Assembly (NCBI GenBank): GCA_002803225.1
Contig: NXFV01001210.1
Location: 1-10,666 of the forward strand
Direction: 5' to 3'
Source: Gamarada debralockiae
Taxonomy: Eukaryota; Ascomycota; Leotiomycetes; Helotiales; Hyphodiscaceae
Length of the DNA stretch: 10,666 nucleotides
A program made the position numbers and the translations under genes. Positions 1 to 7,439 of this stretch are shown one piece after another. Below the pieces are notes generated by a model that made no database searches, had not been told where the DNA came from, and saw only the letters and a program-made list of their open reading frames with translations. How positions within the stretch are numbered: position 1 is the first letter of the stretch; each line of letters starts with the position of its first letter.

Positions 1-14
1 TCTTTGAGTTCTTT

Positions 15-35
15 AAAAAAAAAAAAAAAAAAAAA
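15..35. repeat. poly(A) homopolymer run
   Basis: There are 21 consecutive A residues close to the window start. The flanking bases are T-rich and not obviously a gene. Such a run can end a contig in short-read assembly, or be the tail of a retroposed copy. I see no coding sequence before it that would support retroposition. Confidence 0.9.
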
Positions 36-419
36 TTTCTTAGACAAGTCTGCTCTCTAGATATACATAAGTTTATATATAAGTTATTAGGTAGCTTTAT
101 AGTACAAATTTGTAAAGTTATAAAGTCGCAAAGATATCGATTTTTGGTGAGGCTTCGGTTAATTTTGGGGGGTGCGCGGGAGAATTCCTGCAGCCACTAG
201 TGGGAGAACGATGCAAGTCCTGCCAAAATGCGACTGCCGTATTAGGCATGAGCACAGGCGACAAGAAAGTCCAGTGAAAATATAGTCCTCTTGAATCCCC
301 AGAATCTATAAGGTCAGCTTTGTCCTCTGTCTAGAATAATCTTTCACCTGTGCAGCTTTCGAGAAGGGAAAATAAAACAATATATATATACCAGAAACAA
401 AGCAAAGTCAAATCAACTC
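36..419 (+). promoter_or_regulatory. AT-rich leader and promoter region of the bZIP gene
   Basis: No gene is visible here. Positions 40-140 are strongly AT-rich, with many short TTATA/TATAA words, as in AT-rich blocks of fungal genomes. From about 140 the composition becomes mixed. An alternating TA stretch (about 381-390) lies 30-40 bases before the first ATG of the bZIP gene and could act as a TATA element. This is inference from position and composition only. A restriction-site-like cluster at 182-201 is discussed under findings. Confidence 0.4.
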
Positions 420-970
420 ATGATGTTTCATTGCAATCATCCTCTTCTCGCTTATGAAGCTATGCGACCCTTACCCGATGATGCCAATCATCCCCAGTCC
501 GTGCAACAAGACATCAGCTATTACGATAAGGTAAGTGATCCTAGTTGATAAGACTTGAGAACCAAACTCTGATGTATTTCTAGGTTCTATCCCCGATCAA
601 TATGCCGGCCACAATTCCGCCTCAATCGCCGAGCGACTCCATGTCATCGTCATCGGAAGGCTCACCTTTTGCCTCCTCTCTTCCTCCCAAGTTAGCACGT
701 CGTCGATACCAGAATCGAATGTCACAACGTGCGTTCCGCGATCGCAAGAACAAGGAGCTCAGTACTCTCCAAAGCCAGATCCCTCAGTTAGAGGATAAGC
801 AGCAAAGGCTGTTGGAATCCTATTCAAGTCAGTCCGCCGAGTTGTGCAAATTGAAAGCGCAGGTTGAGGAGCTCACCAATAAGATGGAGGCGCTCTCTAG
901 CGAGATTATGCCCTTGCAGATGGATAGGTTGACTCAATCAACCTATATCACGTGGACACAGGGACCCTAG
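420..970 (+). CDS. Small bZIP transcription factor (Yap/Pap1-like basic region)
   Basis: Two exons, 420-530 and 584-970, joined in phase 0 across a 53-base intron (GTAAGT donor, TAG acceptor), give 165 residues. The Ser/Pro-rich N-terminal third is followed by a basic region at about residues 76-92. It carries the N-x-x-S-Q-x-x-F-R pattern (Asn81, Ser84, Gln85, Phe88, Arg89); fungal Pap1/Yap factors usually have Ala where Ser84 stands. Leucines at 99, 106, 113, 127 and 134, with Gln at 120, form heptads in register with Asn81. It should therefore be a nuclear DNA-binding dimer. Pro104 lies inside the zipper, which is odd for a coiled coil. The start is the first of two tandem ATGs. The C-terminus after residue 140 shows no known domain, and a further 3' exon cannot be excluded. 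The next gene follows on the same strand after about 370 bases. The target genes are unknown. Confidence 0.8.
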
Positions 971-1342
971 AAGCTTAGCTTTGAGCACCCTGGTTTGTAT
1001 TTATTCTTAGAAACAAATGATAGCCAGTGCAATTAGCGTATTGCTTTTGTGTTGTGGAAGTGTCCCAAGACTTTTGGTTGCCAAAATCAAGGTGGGGAAG
1101 GAGTAGTAGTGAGACGCCTGCAGCGGGAAATGACAGGCCTTGTAGCTCCAGCTCCTAAGACCCACCTTATCGCAGTGATTGGCGGAGGGCAGGCGGTTAC
1201 TAAGCGACAACACAAACTTTCACTTTTCAGGAAGCATATGGTTCTATCGTGCTCCTTTCCTCGATGCTCTGAGAACAAACTTCTTGGTATTTGAAGACGA
1301 AGAGTCCTGTTGGCAGCCGTACACGAATGCAGTTATCCAGCC
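971..1342 (+). promoter_or_regulatory. Intergenic region between the two regulator genes, with a TTACTAA site
   Basis: This holds the 3' flank of the bZIP gene and the putative promoter of the next gene. TTACTAA at 1197-1203 matches the Yap-type response element known from yeast and lies about 140 bases before the downstream start codon. The same bases could instead be an intron branch site, because a pyrimidine-rich stretch and a CAG follow at 1228-1230. A coding-like open stretch with no start codon follows that CAG and is described under findings. I support no separate gene here. Confidence 0.35.
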
Positions 1343-2937
1343 ATGGGCGGAATGAGGCCCTTCGAATGGATCAACAAGGATGCTTCAAACCTCACTTCGA
1401 AAGAACACCTCAACAAGGCTAATTCACACGCTCAGTCGGTGACTTGGGGGTTTAGAAAATCCACAAATACTCCGAAGAAATCACCACGTCCGATCCGCAA
1501 GACTCGATTTCCTTTGCACGTTGCATTTGGTACCCAAGCGCGTCTGTACGTCGAACACAATAGCGAGCTTATTGAAGATTGTCAGGCCTCGAGGAGGGCT
1601 GCGACGGGTTTCAAGCCAAACCCATCATTTAACCTAAGCAACCCTTCTTCCGATTCGCTTCTTCACAATCAACTGGATCCCTTTATGTTACTGGCAGGAA
1701 ACACAACAATCCGTGAACGGAATCTACTCCATTATTGTAATCCTATCCGCTTCTCCCGATGTTCTAGCAGACAGCTAATGCATCTTCAGACCTTGTAGTA
1801 ACTCCCATCGGGGTGTATGGAACCCCTAGTACATCGATATATTGTCCGGTGCGCGACAGGACAGCTATATTCGTCCAGAACAATACTGCATGGCTACAAT
1901 GGGTACTACTTTCAGCGGAGGTCTCCCTGTTGGGTACCAGGGCCGCCGAGGAGTCTGTCTCGGTTCTGTCCCGCAAAGCATCGCTGTATCGATCTATACG
2001 CAAAGCCGTGGATAACCCCGCCACGCGGTACTCGGATTCTACTATCGCCCACATTACACTTGCAGCCGCCACTGAACATCGGATTGGTCTTCATTCCGAA
2101 GCCCAGAAACATCTTGCGGCAGCCAAAAGATTGATAAACGATCGGGGCGACCGCGATAAGCGTATGCCTATCACAACCATGCTAGCTTTTATCTGGCTAG
2201 GGGCTGGGACCGAAGCATTCCCAGACTCTGCCTCATTAGAAACTGCCATTGGTTCATTCACTCACGCTCTGTTCGCTTTCCATCAACCCAGGTCAGATCA
2301 ATATGACGACTCTTTGAGACACCTTCAGGCTGTTCGTACCATGAAAAGCAACTCTGGAGCTCTTCTGAGTGTGTACATCGAAAGTCGTCGACGAGCCTTT
2401 CACCGAATATCACCTTTACGCCCTTTCGTCGAGGCAGTATTCCACGATCAAACACTAAGCGAAACGAGGAGTCATATGGCAATTCTCTGGGTTTTGAACA
2501 GGATTCTTTGGGATCTGCGCTACAACTATGAGAAAAGCATCAGTTTCCTCGAGAGGCTTTACCGGCTTGTTGAGTCCGCGGGTCTTGCGAACCTCAAGGC
2601 TTTGAGTGTGATGTTTATGATTGCAGATTGTGTATCGCGACTTGGTGTGCCTCCCATTGAGCAAAACCACAATATAACAGATATTATGATGAGCCTTGAA
2701 AATGGTGACCGTCGTATTATGTGGTGGTGGGAGGCCGTTGAAGTGGTGGAGATCCAGCTACTTCTGACGAAGGAGACTAGAGGGAGAATTCTCCATGTTC
2801 TCTCCGCAGGCCTTATTAACCCTGAAATGAGCGGGGAAACGTTAACGGAATCAAGTCTCGCTCATATAGCGGATGAAATAAGGCTCCGTTGGCTATACAA
2901 AGATTCAGATCGCTCAAGAGATGCGGACTTATGCTGA
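1343..2937 (+). CDS. Fungal-specific transcription-factor-domain protein, zinc cluster absent
   Basis: Exons 1343-1736 and 1790-2937 flank a 53-base intron (GTAATC donor, CTAAT branch near 1775-1779, CAG acceptor). Splicing in phase 1 restores an LLHYY motif at residues 128-132. The product has 513 residues. The layout fits the Fungal_trans_2/DUF3468-type regulators: a short N-terminal F-x-W-I-N block (residues 7-11), a basic patch, LDPF at 111-114, then a helical domain with SDSTIAHI (213-220) and HLAAAKRLINDRG (239-251). No Cys6 zinc cluster is visible, as in many family members that start with this block, so the way it would bind DNA is not shown. ATG 1343 was chosen because its context (CCAGCC before ATGG) is good; ATG 1352 is equally possible. 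The end is uncertain: a second frame stays open beyond the stop. It lies next to the bZIP gene on the same strand. Confidence 0.75.
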
Positions 2938-3690
2938 GGTGATTGTCCTTTCTTCTTTGGGAAGAAGCGAGCTATTCTCGTCCTGGTTTCGGGTGATGAG
3001 AATTGTGACATGCAAGCGAACGTTGCAAGAACAAATGATGGCGCGAGAATTCGTAGTAGTAAGTGTCTTATTCCCTCTCCCCTCCTTCCCCCTTTCCCTC
3101 CCTTCCCCGCCCTCAAGCTCCCTTTAGCTCCCTTTGATACTTTTCTCTGGTGCTAGAACCGACTGCCCTTATAGGCTTGCTGAGTCCTGTACTGACAGAC
3201 TGGAAGCACCATTGATGAGACTATGGCTAGTGCCACTAGTCCAAATTCCATGCTAAGAGATTGGGAATTCAGCCCGCCGCACCGCTTTGCCTGGTCAGAG
3301 CATGGGATGAGACGAGGCCGATTCTGCCAGTCGCCGAGTTTTGGCAACCCACGAGGTTAGCAGGCCTACCAGTGTTGGGGCTTCGGATGAATTAAGCCAG
3401 TATTTGTATTCATCCCAAGAGCATTTAACCAATGAATAGCGCTCGTTTCATCCGTTGACACAATAGTAAACGAGCCCGTCAGATCTTTCTACCAAACACG
3501 GACTGTCTAACTTTGGTGCCGTCCTGCTACGTGTTCTTTATCACCCAATCCGAGAAGAGAGCCAACAGTCAAAGCAGCTTCATTAAAATTCGATTTGATG
3601 CTGAAACCACTGCTAAATCAGCTCAGCATGCTAACCAGCCGCAAATAAAATTAGAAACATTGAAAGTTGCCGCCGCCCCTATTCTTCAGC
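2938..3690. other. Gene-free stretch with pyrimidine tract and small inverted repeats
   Basis: I recognise no gene. A nearly pure pyrimidine tract occupies 3071-3113 (a single G at 3109). Two 8-bp inverted repeats follow closely: GGATGAAT/ATTCATCC at 3385-3392 and 3408-3415, and GCTCGTTT/AAACGAGC at 3441-3448 and 3468-3475. Short open frames on both strands here have no family motif and look like chance. Confidence 0.5.
3071..3113 (+). repeat. Polypyrimidine tract
   Basis: The plus strand is C/T only from 3071 to 3108, then continues C/T after one G at 3109. It is low-complexity and may be a CT-type microsatellite that has decayed. A GTAAGT sequence lies just before it at 3059-3064, so it could also be an intron's pyrimidine stretch, but no convincing exon follows. 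Confidence 0.7.
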
Positions 3691-3798
3691 TCAAGGCTTC
3701 AAGTTGATTACAAATCAAAACCGCACGTCAGCTTTCTTTAACCTCTCAATTGCCCCATTGACCTCCTCCAACTTAATCATCTCAATGACAGGCTTAAT

Positions 3799-3920
3799 GT
3801 CAGATCAGCTAGTGCCTCAGGCCGCTGCGCTAGGTTCTAGAGCTCAATCCTCCCTTTTTTTATGTACAGTACAATAGCTCTTCTTTTCTTAGTCTATCGA
3901 ACTGCCATTCGACGCTTAAT
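3799..3920. mobile_element. ~115-bp insertion flanked by 7-bp direct repeats, possible MITE-like element
   Basis: GCTTAAT occurs at 3792-3798 and again at 3914-3920. Between them 115 bases interrupt the alcohol dehydrogenase remnant exactly where Glu/Asp-Ile-Lys should continue into Pro-Val-Ile. Removing one repeat plus the insert rejoins the family motif in frame, as expected for a target-site duplication. The insert ends show only a weak inverted similarity (GTC..AT at both ends), and there is no coding capacity. A non-transposon insertion or a retained intron is possible, but the splice signals do not fit in frame. Confidence 0.5.
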
Positions 3921-3942
3921 CTCATGCTTCACACAAAACTCC

Positions 3943-3958
3943 AGCACTTCAGCACTTC
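3943..3958 (-). repeat. 8-bp tandem duplication that shifts frame in the pseudogene
   Basis: AGCACTTC is present twice in tandem. On the minus strand, removing one copy restores the reading frame from TQEVL into EFCVKHEIK, as expected in the dehydrogenase family. It is either replication slippage or a transposon footprint of 8-bp target-duplication type. Confidence 0.8.
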
Positions 3959-4078
3959 CTGCGTGTCCCCCACATTACCAATCATCGACCCCGTCAAGCT
4001 CAACCCCGTTGCAGCCAGCGCAAAATTATTCATAACATTCTTATACGGGCCCTGTTCACAAGTACATAGTACTACGGA

Positions 4079-5597
4079 ACTAACTACGAATACAACCACT
4101 TATAATCTTTTTTCCCCTATTGCTACTTCTCTAATACACTGTGATCCCTCCTGTTGCCCTCCAGCTACCTGCAGCTATTACATTCTGCCTACAATCTATG
4201 ATTTTAGAGCCGAAGGTCTATTTCTTATTGGTATGGACTGCCATGTCAAGTGGATTTAAAATTACTCCGCTCAATTAAGTTTCAAACTCGTCAATAATTC
4301 TCGGAATTGACGATATTTATAGTCAAAACCAGTGACTGAATTGATAACTAAAGAGCTAGAACAACTGGGAGCTACAGAGACTAGTATACAATGTAGGGAG
4401 AGTTCTTGACTAGGGAAATGATACTAAAACAGGAGCTCATACAGAAACAGTTACGTGAAGGAAATCAGACTGTGTGAGACTGATCGACTAGTCTGAGAGT
4501 ATCAGAGTGATTGACTGATCTGGCAATAATCTCCCTAATATCATGACAATTGTGTCTTCTATTGTCTCTAATAATGAGTTCCATCGCCACTTTTCGTCTT
4601 TTCTTTTTGGGAGTCGGCTTGGTCTTCAAAGCTATCAATATCAACGAGCTCCGTTCTCATCCATTCGATTTTCCTTGTTGAGGCGTCGATTGGCTCTATT
4701 GGAATGGGGCGTTTTAGCGAGTTTCCAAATCGCACTCCAGTTGCGGTGTACTCTCAGGGCTACTGCTTTACGGCATCACACGATGGTAGGATAATATCAA
4801 TACCTAGATGTTTAACAACACTCTTCAGAGACCTTCTCTTTCGCCATTTAATAAGTCACTGATCAGTTTCATTTCGCCACGAGACATATCTGGCCTATTC
4901 AACATGAATAGCGATAACTAACAATCCACCTGTGTGTGCGGCTTGACGAACAATCATGGGAAAGTATGATACGGCGAGGCTGAGGCTGGTTTAATTCGGT
5001 CACAGCCTCAACACAATGAGTGCCTAGAAGCGACTCGAACAATCAAAATAATTGCTGAAGCCCATTTTGAACATTGAAGAAATTTCGCTACAATTATTCA
5101 AGACCGAACGAATAGGGACATCGCATCACGCAATCGCACATCAGACGATTGAACAGTCTCCAAGCACATTACTAGACTAGGGGCTCTCGTGTCCTATGCC
5201 GAAGTAGCATTGCTAATATGCGCGCTTACGTCCCCAAGCACTGCGTTGTCCCTTTTAGGGAGTGGCGAAAATATTAAGGTTAAGCGAAGGACAGAGATGT
5301 GTCAGCCCCCGCATGACAAAGAGGGTGTCAGCACATTCCTCAACGTCGCTGTAGACTATTAGGTATCAAGCTCTGATTTGCATGTGGACAAACTATGCGA
5401 GTAACCTATTTCGTTATTTCCATGTAGCTTGGTCATATTTTCCTTACGATGAGTCACGGCTTTGACATCGCCTTCGACCTAACTCCTTCGGCCGCCACGT
5501 GGGATCTGGGGGGAAACAAGTTTGGATCTATGAGTAAGAGCAAGAGACAAGAGCCGTCCCATGAGGCATTGGACTCGACTTTGAATATTTGAAATGT
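4079..5597. other. Long stretch without a supportable gene
   Basis: Neither strand holds an open frame with a recognisable domain. A minus-strand frame at 4571-4753 (61 codons, bounded by stops) has coding-like composition but no family I know. An 8-bp inverted repeat, TGAGGCTG/CAGCCTCA, sits at 4981-4988 and 5003-5010. A TGAGTCA AP-1/Gcn4-type site is at 5450-5456 and a CACGTG E-box at 5496-5501. Without a gene starting nearby these sites may be chance. The stretch may be decayed repeat or gene debris, like the neighbouring dehydrogenase remnant. Confidence 0.4.
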
Positions 5598-5603
5598 TTT
5601 ATT
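5598..5603 (-). terminator. AATAAA polyadenylation signal for the membrane-protein gene
   Basis: AATAAA on the minus strand lies about 75 bases beyond the stop codon of the membrane-protein gene, a usual distance for a 3' UTR signal. Fungal poly(A) signals are loose, so this is a position-based assignment. Confidence 0.5.
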
Positions 5604-5675
5604 GGGCATCTATAAACAAATTGGAATATGTGGAACTCTGAAAAACACCCCCTGAAAATAATATCATGTACAATT

Positions 5676-6576
5676 TCAAGGAATGGGAGAAGAAAAATCC
5701 TTGCCCTCTAGCTCTCCTTGCTGGATCTTCTCCTGCAATTTCTTATAATTCCACCTCTTCCAAACAAAATACCAAATCGAAAGATTGAAAATCGTAAATG
5801 CAGGATTCACAATACTCAGTACCCAATTCGTTTCCTATGTCATTTATCAGTATCGTTTCCTCAAAATAACACCGAATGATGATAACATACTCCTCTCTGA
5901 CAAATCTTCGTAAAATTGACCAGCTCCTTAAAATTCGGCTGTATTTTCTCTGCCAACGGCGAACAAGCCCAGCCCCAAAGATCATGTCCTGTCTTCCCCT
6001 TCCGATAAAGCACCGCAACCGTAATCCAAACCACAATATGTGTGACTTCTACACCGACCGTGACTATCGTCTGCACCAAATTCACTTTGTTAGCTGTGCG
6101 AATTGACTGAGTGTAGGCTCCAATGATGAGGATTCCGAGCAAGACAGTGATTGCTGAGACAGATGCAAGAAGAATGGATGGCCAGATAGAGGTTTGCCGT
6201 GCCCAGGGTCCGCGGCCGCCGTGTTTGATGTTGCGGGTGTGGACGTAGAGAGAGATTGTTTTTGCTTCGAGACAGAGAGTTGCTGTTGCGAGGGCCGTTG
6301 CTCCAACTCTGGAAATGAAGCGCAAAATACGGATTTGGGTTTTGAGTTTCTGGAGCGGGTGGTAGGTTGTGGTTCGAGACAATATGGGGAGGGAATTGGC
6401 GGACTTACTTGGGAGCGGTCAAGTTGCTTTTGTGAGGCGAGGCCGAGTGGGCCTTTTTCTTCAAGATTTGTTTGTAGGATTTCTGTCTCCGTATGGTTTT
6501 GAACATTTGGGGTGAGGTGCATTGTTGATGTGGTGGGAGTTTGAGGGAGGATGTTGTAAACTGATTTGAGAGGCAT
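5676..6576 (-). CDS. Four-helix integral membrane protein of unknown function (MARVEL-like layout)
   Basis: Three exons on the minus strand, 6576-6409, 6349-5891 and 5834-5676, give 261 residues. The introns are 59 bases (GTAAGT...CCAG) and 56 bases (GTATGT, CTGAT branch, ATAG), both phase 0. The N-terminal 60 residues are polar and probably cytosolic. Four hydrophobic segments follow at about 67-91, 112-135, 147-171 and 213-234, and then a basic/polar tail. Landmark motifs are GPWARQT near 103-109, before helix 2, and GKTGHDLWGWAC at 174-185, after helix 3. These resemble an uncharacterised ascomycete membrane family with the layout of MARVEL-type proteins; that resemblance is from memory. 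No catalytic motif is seen. Possible roles are membrane organisation or a transport accessory. The start ATG at 6576 is the first in frame, 28 bases after a TATA-like word. Confidence 0.85.
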
Positions 6577-6603
6577 GATTTCTGATTTTTGTGGCCTGGC
6601 CGC

Positions 6604-6612
6604 CTTTTATAT
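6604..6612 (-). promoter_or_regulatory. TATA-like element before the membrane-protein gene
   Basis: On the minus strand the bases read ATATAAAAG, close to a TATA-box consensus, about 28 bases before the proposed ATG. At that distance the 5' UTR would be very short or transcription would start just before the ATG. This is position-based inference. Confidence 0.45.
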
Positions 6613-7439
6613 CTTAAATTCTTGAACAGTGAGTTGATGAATGGTGATTTCTTGAGAGTGAGGTGGCAAAAGAAGTATTTTGAAGACTATTTGGAAGAAG
6701 CTGAGCCCCTTTTTCCGAGGCTGCGTTCCGGAGCTGAAGGTTGTTGATTTCTAATTTGATAATTCTGAAAGTAGTTAGGTAAGTAGAAAATAAGCAGGAT
6801 AAATTTTATTAGAGCGGGAGCTAAAGTGTCGGGCAATGAGGGTTGATCGAGCTGGATGCGGCGCAGTCATACCTGCTCGCGGGCTGCAGAGCGTGGAAAT
6901 AGCTTCCCTTGTGCACAAGTCCGCCGTGAAATACGCCACCGTCCCTTGGCGAACAGAAAAGGAAGCTCCGACGTGTAAGCACTTACTTAAATTACACTGT
7001 TGCAGTAACCTGCCTGGCTATGTCCGTACAGTGGCCAAATTTGCTCACCGCAATTCAAATAACTTGACATTGAGGAATGATATTCGAGTCCGAACTGCAT
7101 CAATTAGCCGTATGGTTCAGAGTTATCATCAAAAGGAGGCTGCGTTGCTGATGGCACTAATGCCCAGCCCTATGGTTAGGCAATTTCGATTCACTTAAAT
7201 CCAGTCATGAAATTCAAATACAGCCATTCAGGGCTGCGTTGTGTATCTCACTTAACACCAAGTCATAACTAGTTTTATACACGAAAAAGAAGCTAGAGAG
7301 TTGATCAATTTGGAAGTTGTTTTACATAGTTCGTGACAACAAAACCCTCTGCGGTTATCTACCTAGTGCTCTAAGGCTCCTCAATACCATCTAGCTTACG
7401 GCCTCATCTTGTAGTCAGCCTACACGGATCCCCGCCAAG
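6613..7439. other. Intergenic region between membrane-protein promoter and lipase 3' end
   Basis: This is the presumed promoter of the membrane-protein gene plus the 3' flank of the lipase gene. A plus-strand frame of 120 codons at 6836-7198 has no recognisable domain, signal peptide or splice context, and I treat it as chance. I see no RNA gene or clear repeat. Confidence 0.45.

Larger units (their letters stand above)
3691..4078 (-). pseudogene. Decayed C-terminal remnant of a zinc-type (MDR) alcohol dehydrogenase
   Basis: Read on the minus strand, the frame from 4051 gives GPYKNVMNNFALAATG and then LSLTGSMIG, NVGDTQEVL. This is the region before the C-terminal lobe of fungal Zn-dependent alcohol dehydrogenases of the MDR family. 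After a frame change caused by an 8-bp tandem repeat it continues as EFCVKHEIK. The next family block, IKPVIEMIKLEEV and then ERLKKADVRF, resumes only at 3798, beyond about 120 inserted bases. A TGA stop at 3715-3717 stands where family members often have Arg; after it the frame reads FVINLKP and stops at 3691-3693. Further upstream (about 4052-4078) the match weakens (VVLCTCE). The catalytic domain and zinc ligands are absent from the window. This is a broken fragment, not a working enzyme. The family call rests on remembered motifs. Confidence 0.8.

Noticed and set aside
3153..3347. Minus-strand open frame of 64 codons with a hydrophobic middle
   Set aside because: No signal-peptide start, no homologous motif that I recognise, and no splice partners.
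3924..4259. Plus-strand open frame of 111 codons
   Set aside because: It runs antisense to the dehydrogenase remnant, whose minus-strand motifs explain the sequence.
5450..5501. TGAGTCA and CACGTG sites as a promoter for a gene
   Set aside because: No gene starts close by on either strand; the nearest is the 3' end of the membrane-protein gene, so they may be chance matches.
6836..7198. Plus-strand open frame of 120 codons between the membrane protein and the lipase
   Set aside because: No recognisable domain, signal or membrane segment, no splice context, and an amino-acid mix typical of chance frames.
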